Source: Bin5 sp965261695 (GTDB lineage: Bacteria > Chloroflexota > Anaerolineae > Caldilineales > Caldilineaceae). Taken from it: a stretch of DNA of 64,000 nucleotides. The stretch is taken from contig OZ253474.1 of assembly GCA_965261695.1 (NCBI GenBank), forward strand, positions 4,588,001-4,652,000. The letters are read 5' to 3'. The translations under genes were made by a program, and so were the position numbers. The notes under the pieces are model-generated. The model did no database searches. It saw nothing but the letters and a program-made list of their open reading frames with translations, and was not told where the DNA came from. This document shows positions 16,422 to 24,606 of this stretch, piece after piece; position 1 is the stretch's first letter, and every line of letters starts with the position of its first letter.

Positions 16422-19088
16422 TTATCTTCCGCCCGACTGTTGCAAAAGTTTGGCGACGAGGCCAGTCCAGCCCGTCTGGTGACTTGCGCCCAAGCCGGTG
16501 CCGTTGTCACCGTGGAAGTACTCATGGAATAGAATGTTGTCGCGCCAATGGGGATCGTCTTGAAAGATGCGCGAGTTCCCGTAGATGGGGCGTTCGCCCT
16601 TTTGATTCCGCTGGAAGAGCCGAATAAGCCGTTGTGAAAGCTCTGCGGCCACTTCGTCGAGGGTCATCCAGACGCCGGAGCCGGTGGGACATTCGACGGT
16701 AAGGGCGTCGCCGTAGTAGTGATGGAAGCGTTGCAAGCTCTCGATGATCAGAAAGTTGATGGGAAACCAGACCGGCCCGCGCCAGTTGGAGTTCCCGCCG
16801 TACATGCCTGAGCGGGACTCGGCGGGTTCGTATTGAATGTCGAATTTCAGGCCTCCGACGTGGATGTGGTAGGGATGGCGCGCGTGAACTTTGGAGAGTG
16901 AGCGGATGCCGTAAGGCGAGAGAAATTCCTCCTCGTCTAGGAGATAGCGCAGCACGCTAAGCAATCTGTCTTTGGTCAGAAATGACGTCAGGAAGCGGTG
17001 ACCCATGCCCGGTTCGTCAATGCTGCTCATAGTCGATGCAAGTCGCGGTCTGTTTTCGATGAACCAATGGGTGCGGCGGTGGAAATCGGGCAGCGAAGAC
17101 ATCTGCTCCGGCTCCAGTGTTTCGATCGCGATGAGGGGAATGAGGCCGACAATGGAGCGGACTTTCAAGGGGATGAAAGTACCGTCGTGGAGATGCAGGA
17201 GATCGTAGTAAAAGCGGTCCTCTTCATTCCACAACGAGACGCCGGATCCCCTTTCTTCGTTGATGGCAGTGGCGATGCGGAGGAAATGTTCGAAGAACTT
17301 GGTCGCCAAGTCCTGGTAGACACTGTCCTTCTCTGCCAGTTCGAGGGCGATTTTCATCATCATGAGGCAGTAGAAGCCCATCCAGGCGGTACCGTCCGAC
17401 TGATCGATGTGGCCGCCGGTTGGCAAGCTGGCGCTGCGGTCGAAGACGCTGATGTTGTCCAGGCCGAGAAAGCCTCCCTGGAAGACGTTGTGGCCATCCT
17501 CGTCTTTGCGATTGACCCACCAGGTAAAGTTGAGCAGGAGTTTATGGAACAGGCTCTCCAAAAAGGCGCGGTCGGGCACTCCGGATAGGCGGGCGTCGAT
17601 CTTGTAGACGCGCCAGACCGCCCAGGCGTGAACGGGAGGGTTGACGTCGCCGAAGTGCCATTCGTAAGCGGGCAGTGCGCCGTTGGGATGCATATACCAC
17701 TCACGGGTGGCAAGAGCCAGCTGGCGCTTGGCGTAGTCAGCGTCCACCAGGGCGAGGGGCAGGCAATGGAAGGCCAGGTCCCAGGTGGCGTACCAAGGGT
17801 ATTCCCACTTGTCGGGCATGGAGATGATGTCGAAGTTGTGCAGGTGATCCCAATCGACGTTGCGACCATTTCGGCGTGAAGCGGGGGCGGGAAGAACGGG
17901 GTCGCCGTTGAGCCATTGGGGGATGTCAAAGTAGTAGAGCTGTTTGGACCAGAGCATTCCGGCCAGGGCCTGCCTCTGGATCAGCCGTTCTTCGTCGTTC
18001 AGTTCCGGCCTTTGAACGGCGGCATAGAATTCGTCGGCTTCGCCGATGCGGCGGTCAAACGTCTGCTCGAATCCGTTGTCGAAGGGGCTGTCAGTCCTGC
18101 GGTCAGCGAGGCGCAGCCGGTAGCTGAGAGATGAGCCGGCGGGAATCCGATCGCTGAAATGGACGGCTGCTTTGGTGCCCCAGGAATCGGGATTGACGGC
18201 GCCGGTTTCGCCATCGATGACGAGTCGATGGAAGGCATCTTTGACGTATGGCGACTGGTTGGGAGAGCCGAAAAGCAGGGCTGTGTTGGTATCGTTCTCG
18301 CTAAAGTGCAGGTCGTGGGCGCCGTCCGCCCAGAGGTGATAGCGTCCCAATTGTGGATGGTCAACGGTCAAAGCCACCGTGCCCGGCGGTCCCTTTACCC
18401 TGGTCAACCGGGGCCTGCCGGCGACGTTGCCCATGGGGCCGTTCTCGTATCCCCAACTCCAGGTATTGCGAAACCAGAGGGTTGGCAGGAGATGAAAGGG
18501 TGCGCTGTCCGGCCCGCGGTTGGTCACGGTGACGCGGGCGAGAATGTCGTTCTCGTCGGCCTTGGCGTACTCGACCAGGACATCAAAATAGCGATTTTCG
18601 GCGAAGACACCTGTGTTGAGCAGTTCATACTCGTCATCATCGAATCCCCGGCGGCGATTTTCCTCGACCAGTTGGCGGTATGGGAAGGCAACCTGGGGAT
18701 ATTTGTACAGCATCTTCATGTAGCTGTGTGTCGGCGTGCTGTCGAGGTAAAAGTAGCATTCCTTAACATCCTCGCCGTGATTGCCCTCCGGGCCGGTGAG
18801 GCCAAATAGCCGCTCCTTCAAGATCGGGTCGTTGCCGTTCCACAAGGAGAATGCCAGGCAGAGATACTGGTTGCGGTCGCAGATGCCGGCCAGGCCGTCC
18901 TCGTTCCAACGGTAGGCGCGGCTGCGGGCCTGATCGTGCGGGAAGTAGTTCCAGGAATCACCGTTGGCGCTGTAGTCCTCGCGCACGGTACCCCAGGCGC
19001 GTTCGCTCAGATAGGGTCCCCAATGTTTCCAGTTGCTGGTGCGCTTGCTATAGCCTTCGAGGCGCGCGTGTTCGGCTGTTGTCGGCAT
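16422..19088 (-). CDS. GH63-like glucosidase (MGH1-type glycoside hydrolase)
   Basis: 888 residues, full length for bacterial GH63-related glucosidases. The start (LEGYSKRTSNWKHWGPYLSERAWGTVREDYS) is the conserved N-terminus of this group, followed by a beta-sandwich domain. From about residue 380 comes the (alpha/alpha)6 barrel with WDHLHNFDIISMPDKWEYPWYATWDLAFH, DGTAWMGFYCL and GPVWFPINFLIIESLQ. The acidic residues in WDLAFH and near the C-terminal IFHEYFHGDNG are candidate catalysts by comparison with GH63. No signal peptide is visible, so it probably acts in the cytoplasm on oligosaccharides or glucosylglycerate-like solutes. The 256 nt after the upstream FAH gene hold nothing recognised. 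Confidence 0.88.
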   Translation of the reverse strand: MPTTAEHARLEGYSKRTSNWKHWGPYLSERAWGTVREDYSANGDSWNYFPHDQARSRAYRWNEDGLAGICDRNQYLCLAFSLWNGNDPILKERLFGLTGPEGNHGEDVKECYFYLDSTPTHSYMKMLYKYPQVAFPYRQLVEENRRRGFDDDEYELLNTGVFAENRYFDVLVEYAKADENDILARVTVTNRGPDSAPFHLLPTLWFRNTWSWGYENGPMGNVAGRPRLTRVKGPPGTVALTVDHPQLGRYHLWADGAHDLHFSENDTNTALLFGSPNQSPYVKDAFHRLVIDGETGAVNPDSWGTKAAVHFSDRIPAGSSLSYRLRLADRRTDSPFDNGFEQTFDRRIGEADEFYAAVQRPELNDEERLIQRQALAGMLWSKQLYYFDIPQWLNGDPVLPAPASRRNGRNVDWDHLHNFDIISMPDKWEYPWYATWDLAFHCLPLALVDADYAKRQLALATREWYMHPNGALPAYEWHFGDVNPPVHAWAVWRVYKIDARLSGVPDRAFLESLFHKLLLNFTWWVNRKDEDGHNVFQGGFLGLDNISVFDRSASLPTGGHIDQSDGTAWMGFYCLMMMKIALELAEKDSVYQDLATKFFEHFLRIATAINEERGSGVSLWNEEDRFYYDLLHLHDGTFIPLKVRSIVGLIPLIAIETLEPEQMSSLPDFHRRTHWFIENRPRLASTMSSIDEPGMGHRFLTSFLTKDRLLSVLRYLLDEEEFLSPYGIRSLSKVHARHPYHIHVGGLKFDIQYEPAESRSGMYGGNSNWRGPVWFPINFLIIESLQRFHHYYGDALTVECPTGSGVWMTLDEVAAELSQRLIRLFQRNQKGERPIYGNSRIFQDDPHWRDNILFHEYFHGDNGTGLGASHQTGWTGLVAKLLQQSGGR

Positions 19089-19265
19089 GGCGTGTCCCGG
19101 TAATGCGCTCTAATGATGCGTCTGAATGCAAAGGGCATTCAGGTCAAAGGGGATTTATAAGCGCTGTGGCCCGACCCAAACAGAGCGTTGAGATGCAAGG
19201 ACCGGCAGGCAGAATTCGGCGTACTTTGCGATTGAGAAACGTGTTTCTTTGAATCCACTCCGGCG

Positions 19266-20336
19266 CTAAATGGAGACGCGCCGTCCAGTGCGGCTCGACT
19301 CGTAGGCGGCGTCGATGATTTTGGCCACGCGGATGGCGTCCTCGCCGGTGGCCATCGGTTCACCGTTTCCCAGGCAGGCGTCGATGAAGGCGAGCAAGAA
19401 GGTTTCGCCGTGGGCGCCGGCGTAGGCGGGAGAGTCAGGGAATGTGTAGTCGAAGGTGCGGCGGGGCGCCGATGCCCAGCTGGGATGCGCGCTTTCGACG
19501 TAAATGCTGGTGGGCGTGCCGTTGGAGCTGTAGGTGACGCGCCCGATGCGGCCGTTGAAGCCGGCGTAGGTGTCGTAGCCGACGGCGTTGTGATAGCCGC
19601 CGCCGCTGAGGCTGAGCATGTAACCGGTGTGCAACGTGCCGACCGCGCCGGAGGCAAAGCCGAGTGAGAGCGCGGCCACGTCCTCGACGTCGATGCCCGT
19701 GCCGCTGCGGGTGGCGATCTGCGCGGCCACCGACACGATCTCATCCTGGGCGATGTCGAGGATCTGGTCGATGTAGTGGCAGCCCAGCCAGGAGAGGATG
19801 CCGCCGCCGGCCTTGTCGTGGTTGAAGAGCCAGTGCTGCGGATTGCGCACCTGCACCTGGGTGGTAACCATGCGCATCTCGACGGAAACGAGGTCGCCGA
19901 TCAGGCCCTGCTCGATGATACGGCGGGCATCCTGGATCGGCGGCAGGGCGCGGTTCTGGTAGAAGACGCCCAGTTTGCGCCCCTCACGGCGGGCGACGGC
20001 CGCGACCTGCTCGCTCTCGAGCGCGGTCTTGCCGATCGGCTTGTCGGTGATCAGGTGCTTGCCCGCTTCGAGGGCGCGCCTAAAGATCGGCGGTCCCATG
20101 TCATTGCGCAGCGCGGCAACGACGAACAGGATCTGCTCCTGCTCCAACACGGAGGCCAAGTCGGTGGTTGTGGCGGTGATCTTCTCGCCCTGGTTTTGCA
20201 CGGTCGTTTGCAGCAGATCTTCATCTGGGTCCCAGAGCGTAATGCTGGTGACCTCCGACACGGCCTGGAGTGTGCGCAGGTGCGCCAGCGAGTGGGGATG
20301 GGATAGCCCTAAGAGGGCGGTGTGTTTGTCCTGCAT
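19266..20336 (-). CDS. Gfo/Idh/MocA family oxidoreductase
   Basis: 356 residues. The N-terminal Rossmann fold opens with TALLGLSHPHSLAHLRTLQ. The family lysine motif is TDKPIGKT, which usually provides the catalytic lysine, followed by the C-terminal alpha/beta domain with GGGILSWLGCHYIDQILD. Members oxidise or reduce sugar or inositol carbons with NAD(P). It is transcribed divergently from another Gfo/Idh gene at 20504, with the shared 167-nt region between them. The GxHPH variant of the nucleotide loop replaces the common GxGxxG. Confidence 0.87.
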   Translation of the reverse strand: MQDKHTALLGLSHPHSLAHLRTLQAVSEVTSITLWDPDEDLLQTTVQNQGEKITATTTDLASVLEQEQILFVVAALRNDMGPPIFRRALEAGKHLITDKPIGKTALESEQVAAVARREGRKLGVFYQNRALPPIQDARRIIEQGLIGDLVSVEMRMVTTQVQVRNPQHWLFNHDKAGGGILSWLGCHYIDQILDIAQDEIVSVAAQIATRSGTGIDVEDVAALSLGFASGAVGTLHTGYMLSLSGGGYHNAVGYDTYAGFNGRIGRVTYSSNGTPTSIYVESAHPSWASAPRRTFDYTFPDSPAYAGAHGETFLLAFIDACLGNGEPMATGEDAIRVAKIIDAAYESSRTGRRVSI

Positions 20337-20503
20337 GGTGTCGTTCCGTCCTGGTGAGTGATGGGGCGGCGGTCTGCTGGCTGGTAGCGAATAAGGGCAG
20401 AATACGTTAGCATATCCTAAAGGCGAATCAGGTGCCTGTCAACCCGCCGCACGTCGCATGGGCGGCAAACACGTTACGCAATCGCAACGCCTAGGAGGTC
20501 ATC

Positions 20504-21607
20504 ATGTACAGAGCAGCGGTTATTGGTCTGGGGCGCATGGGCAGCACATTCGACGATGAGATCAAGCAGGGCGGCTCGATATTTCTGCCCTATTGCCATG
20601 GGCCGAGCTATGCGGCGTCCCCGCATACGGAGTTGGTGGCGGGGGCGGACCCCCACGCGGAGCAGGGCGTGATTTTCGCGCAACGCTGGGGACTGTCGGA
20701 ACGGCAGATCTACAGCGATTACCGGGAGATGCTGGAGGCCGAGAGGCCCGACTTCGTGAGCGTCTGCACCACGGCGCGTCACCGGGCGGCGATCTTGCTG
20801 GACGTGATCGAGGCAGGTGTGAAGGCGATCTGGTCGGAGAAGCCGTTCACGCTGAGCCTGGCGGAATCGGACGCGGTGATCGATGCGTTGCAGCGGAAGG
20901 GGGTGGCGCTGGCGATCAACTGCTCGCGGCGCTATAACCCGTATATGAGTGAGACGCGGCGCATGGTGGACGCGGGCGAGCTGGGCGAGATTTTGCAGAT
21001 CACCGCGTACACACATTGCAATCTTTCGCACAACGGCAGCCATGCGATTGACGCGATGCGTTTCCTGGTCGACGGCGACGTGGAGTGGGTCTTCGGCGAA
21101 ATGGAGTCGGATGAGAAGGCGGCGGGTGAGGAAGACCTGATGGGCAACGGCTACCTGGCCTTCGACAACGGCGTGCGCGGCTTTTTGCGTGCGATGCATA
21201 CCGGCCCGGCCCCGTGGGAGTTCGACCTGATCGGCACTGAAGGGCGCGTGCGTTCTCTGGCGCAAGGGCTGGAGCGGGAGTACACGCGCTGGGTGCCGGG
21301 CGGTCTGCGCAAACAGGGCGTGCCGGGGACTTCGCCATTCCCGTTGCCGGTCAACATTCACGGGATGGGGCTGGCCGTGATCGAGGACCTTGTTCAGGCG
21401 GTCGAGACCGGCGCGTCGACGCGCTGCTCGGCCGAGGACGGGCGCAAGTCGCTGGAGATCGCGATCGCGCTGCGGGAGTCTCACCGGCAGGGTTATCGCC
21501 GCGTGGATCTGCCGCTGGCGGATCGTTCGCTGCGTATGTTGTCGGCTGAGATCACCCAGGACTCGGTGCCCGCCCGCATCCGCCGCATGCAAACCGCGAA
21601 AAGCTAG
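20504..21607 (+). CDS. Gfo/Idh/MocA family oxidoreductase
   Basis: 367 residues; ATG with AGGAGG 6 nt upstream, a very strong ribosome site. The Rossmann start is AAVIGLGRMGSTFDDEI and the lysine motif is SEKPFTLS. The middle region contains NCSRRYNPYMSETRRMVDAGELGEI and SHAIDAMRFLVDGD, where the last His-containing stretch is the usual substrate-side motif. It is divergent from the related gene at 19266-20336 but not a recent copy. Its substrate is unknown; the pair may act on successive steps of one sugar pathway. Confidence 0.88.
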   Translation: MYRAAVIGLGRMGSTFDDEIKQGGSIFLPYCHGPSYAASPHTELVAGADPHAEQGVIFAQRWGLSERQIYSDYREMLEAERPDFVSVCTTARHRAAILLDVIEAGVKAIWSEKPFTLSLAESDAVIDALQRKGVALAINCSRRYNPYMSETRRMVDAGELGEILQITAYTHCNLSHNGSHAIDAMRFLVDGDVEWVFGEMESDEKAAGEEDLMGNGYLAFDNGVRGFLRAMHTGPAPWEFDLIGTEGRVRSLAQGLEREYTRWVPGGLRKQGVPGTSPFPLPVNIHGMGLAVIEDLVQAVETGASTRCSAEDGRKSLEIAIALRESHRQGYRRVDLPLADRSLRMLSAEITQDSVPARIRRMQTAKS

Positions 21608-21682
21608 AGCCGGACCCGTCGGGACGGCGCGCCGGCCGACAGAGCGGAAAACTACAATCGCGGCACAGAAAGTCGCGCCCCT

Positions 21683-22480
21683 CTACATGCGCGCCTGGAT
21701 GGCGCTGCCGCTCTCATAGCGGCGCAGACCTCGATAGAAGACAAAGATCGCCAGAGAAAGAAATATTGCGCTGCCGAGGCTGATCTGGGCCAACTGGCCC
21801 AGATCGAATTGGCGTACGAACTCGGCGGGCAGCGCGCCGATGAAGGCGGCGGGGATGAGGGTGAACAGCAGCAGCTTGGCGGTGCCGTCGAAGAGAGTGA
21901 TCGGGTAGAGGGAGAAGGTGACGATGGCGTTGAAGGCGTTGGTGGTCAACATGCTGGAGTTGCCGATCCAGAAGGTCAGGCTCTGCACGAGCACGAGAAA
22001 GGAGACGAGCACGGCGATGGCGGCGAGACAGGCCAGGGCGAAGCGCAGCAACATCAGGCCGCTGAAGGCGCCGGAGAATGTGACGGCGGCGCCAAAGCTG
22101 AGCAGACCGTATGTGAAATCTCCGGCGGCGGAGGCGTTACTGCGGCTGGCCAGCGCGTGCAGCAGAACGGGGCGGGGCAGCGACAGATAGTAGTCCAACT
22201 GCCCGTTGGCGATGAGCGACGACAGGTGGATTGCGTTGCCGAAGAGAAAGGTTCCGGCGCCGAAACCGGTGGCGACAACGCCGAAGAGGAAGAGCATATC
22301 GACCAGATCCCAGCCGTGGATCTGCTCGAAGCGGTCGAAGAAGATGATCCAGAAGACAAAATAGATCGCGTTGTTGAGAATCATGCCGACCATCTGCGTG
22401 ATGAAGGAGACGCGGTACTCCATGGCGCTGAGCAGGTTCGTCTTCCACAGCGCGAGGACGAAGGAGAGATGGCGGGTCAT
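21683..22480 (-). CDS. ABC-2 type transporter permease
   Basis: 265 residues with six predicted membrane spans and the N-terminal ALWKTNLLSAMEYRVSFITQMVGM typical of the ABC-2 permeases of the DUF990/YfaC-like export group. It follows the second permease gene by 3 nt and ends the three-gene operon transcribed from 24326. The two permeases would form a heterodimer with the ATPase encoded first. The substrate is unknown. Confidence 0.85.
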   Translation of the reverse strand: MTRHLSFVLALWKTNLLSAMEYRVSFITQMVGMILNNAIYFVFWIIFFDRFEQIHGWDLVDMLFLFGVVATGFGAGTFLFGNAIHLSSLIANGQLDYYLSLPRPVLLHALASRSNASAAGDFTYGLLSFGAAVTFSGAFSGLMLLRFALACLAAIAVLVSFLVLVQSLTFWIGNSSMLTTNAFNAIVTFSLYPITLFDGTAKLLLFTLIPAAFIGALPAEFVRQFDLGQLAQISLGSAIFLSLAIFVFYRGLRRYESGSAIQARM

Positions 22481-22483
22481 GGC

Positions 22484-23338
22484 TCAGCCCCCGTTGATGA
22501 CCAGGCGGGCGACCGCCCAACGGTAACACAGCCAGGCGGCGCCGCCGATCACCGCCAGCCAGATGCCCTGCTGCGTGAGGACGGTGCCGAGGCGCGCCAA
22601 GCTGGGGTCGACGAAAAGCCGGGCGGGGCCGTAGATGATCCAGGCGAAAGGCAGGTTGAGCGAGATGGTCTGCAGCCAAGCGGGGAAGAAATCGAGCGGG
22701 ATCAGCAGCCCTCCCAGCACCAGCAGGAATTTCTGGTAGATCCAGCGAAAGGCCTTGGAGTCTTCGACGACGAAGGCGCTCAGTCCGATCAGGGCGGAGA
22801 AGCAGAAGTCGAGCAGCCAGGCGAATAGGACGGCAACGGCAGCCAAAAGCCAGCCTGTGATCGCCGGCGGAGCGCCGACCATCAGCCAGACGACGGCGCT
22901 GCCGATGATGAGGTTGCCGCCAAAGGCCAGAACGCTGTCGCCGAAACCGGCGGCGAAGTGGTAAAGGATAAAGTTGATCGGTTTGTTGAGCAAGTAGGCG
23001 ACGCTGCCGTCCTTGACCTGCTCTGAGATCGTTTCGGACAGTTCGTGCTTGCTCAACATGACGGCCTCGGCCATCATCAGGTACCACATCGTGTCCGCCA
23101 AGGTGAGACCGGCGATCGAGCTGGCGCCGGTTGCGCCGTAAGTCACCCGCCACAGGTTCATGAAGATCCACATGAAGAGGACGATGAGCAGGCTGCGCTC
23201 CAGAAGGTCCATCGGGTAGGCGAGGCTGTTGATCAGTTGCGTGCGGAAGATCGCCCAATATTTGCCCGCCGCAGCCGCAGCGGAGGGATAGCGTACCCAG
23301 CCTCCAGGTGTGCCGAATCCAGCCTCTGTGTCAGCCAT
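22484..23338 (-). CDS. ABC-2 type transporter permease
   Basis: 284 residues, six membrane spans. After a short Ala-rich N-terminus the family start is YWAIFRTQLINSLAYPMDLLERSLLI. The region EQVKDGSVAYLLNKPINFILY matches the coupling-helix area of ABC-2 permeases of this group. The start overlaps the ATPase stop by 8 nt, showing tight coupling, and the next permease begins 3 nt after its stop. Confidence 0.86.
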   Translation of the reverse strand: MADTEAGFGTPGGWVRYPSAAAAAGKYWAIFRTQLINSLAYPMDLLERSLLIVLFMWIFMNLWRVTYGATGASSIAGLTLADTMWYLMMAEAVMLSKHELSETISEQVKDGSVAYLLNKPINFILYHFAAGFGDSVLAFGGNLIIGSAVVWLMVGAPPAITGWLLAAVAVLFAWLLDFCFSALIGLSAFVVEDSKAFRWIYQKFLLVLGGLLIPLDFFPAWLQTISLNLPFAWIIYGPARLFVDPSLARLGTVLTQQGIWLAVIGGAAWLCYRWAVARLVINGG

Positions 23339-24326
23339 TTTCGGTCTCCGCCCCGGCGTAGATGGCGCCGATCACATCCTCGAGCGACGGCTCCGATACG
23401 GTTACATCGGCAAGGCTGCCGGCGGCCGCGAGGCCGCTGATCACCGGCTCGACCGGCGTGACGCGTGCGTCGAAGCGCATCTTGGCGCCGAAGCGCCCCA
23501 CCTTGAGCATCTCGACACCGGGCAGGCTGAAATCGGGCGGCAGTTGCTGGTTGTAGCGCACATCGACATATTTGACGGTCAGATAACGGCGCTTGAGCGC
23601 CGAAACCTTGTCGCGATAGACGATCTCGCCGTGGTTGATGATGATGACGCGCTTGCACAAGGCTTCGATGTCACCGGCGTCGTGGCTGGTGAGGAGCACG
23701 CCGACGCCCTCCAGTTCGTTCATGCGCTGGATGGTGGCGCGCAGGCGTTGTTTGGCGACCACGTCCAGGCCGATGGACGGTTCGTCCAGCAGGAGAATGC
23801 GGGGATTGTGCAGGAGGGAGGCGGCCACTTCGCGGCGCATGCGCTGGCCGAGGGAGAGCTTGCGTACGGGCGTCTCCAACAGTTCTTCGATCTCGAAGGC
23901 CTCAGCCAGGAAGTCGATGCGGCGGCGCAGGGCTGCGTCTTCCAGTTCGTAGATCTTACCGAAGAGGTAGAAGGTATCCACCGCGGGCAGGTGATACCAG
24001 AGCTGGGGGCGCTGGCCGAAGACGGAGTCGATCTGGAAGGCGAGCGCCTGCCGCTGCCGCCAGGGAACATAGCCGAGCACGGTGGCTTCGCCGGAGGTGG
24101 GGTGGAGGATGCCGGTGAGGATCTTGATCGTGGTCGATTTGCCGGCGCCGTTGGGGCCGATGAAGCCGAGCAGTTCGCCTTCTTCCATGGCGAAGGACAG
24201 GTCGCGCACGGCCTCAAGCGTCTGAAAAGTGGGCCGCCACAGCGCGGCCAGAGAGCCGCGAAGGCCCGCGGCCTTGCGCTTGGTCTGGAATGTCTTGCGA
24301 AGATTGCGCACAGAGATGGCGGGCAT
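23331..24326 (-). CDS. ABC transporter ATP-binding protein (ABC-2 exporter)
   Basis: 331 residues. Walker A GPNGAGKST (57-65), signature LSLGQRMRREVAASLLHNP, Walker B RILLLDEPS with the following IGLDVV, and a switch His in LLTSHD. The N-terminal basic insert (KTKRKAAGLRGSLAALWRP region) and the C-terminal domain after about residue 240 are typical of ATPases of the DUF990/YfaC-type export systems. It energises the two permeases encoded next; the cargo is unknown. This is the first gene of the operon and is divergent from alaS. Confidence 0.9.
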   Translation of the reverse strand: MPAISVRNLRKTFQTKRKAAGLRGSLAALWRPTFQTLEAVRDLSFAMEEGELLGFIGPNGAGKSTTIKILTGILHPTSGEATVLGYVPWRQRQALAFQIDSVFGQRPQLWYHLPAVDTFYLFGKIYELEDAALRRRIDFLAEAFEIEELLETPVRKLSLGQRMRREVAASLLHNPRILLLDEPSIGLDVVAKQRLRATIQRMNELEGVGVLLTSHDAGDIEALCKRVIIINHGEIVYRDKVSALKRRYLTVKYVDVRYNQQLPPDFSLPGVEMLKVGRFGAKMRFDARVTPVEPVISGLAAAGSLADVTVSEPSLEDVIGAIYAGAETENG

Positions 24327-24606
24327 GGGTGTGTCCTGGTCAGCGGTCTCGGCGGCCCAACGAGGCGATTTGCGCTGTGGCGAGATCGCGAGACTCTTCA
24401 GATCGGCAGACGTGGTGCCATTATCATTGGAGTGGGGGGCATCGCCAAAAAAGTGGGGCTGAACGGCGAGGCGAGAGCCGTCCGGTTTTCCCTAAAGTGG
24501 CTCTGATTTGTTACAATCGAGCCCAGTTCAACTGATTCGTATCACCGGGTTGACGGAAACGGGTGGAATCGCAGAGATCGTTGTCACAAACGAAGCGAGG
24601 CACACG

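Noticed and set aside
20474..21592. 372-codon minus-strand frame across the Gfo/Idh gene
   Set aside because: Shadow; no family-like sequence and it would cover the strong ribosome site of the real gene.
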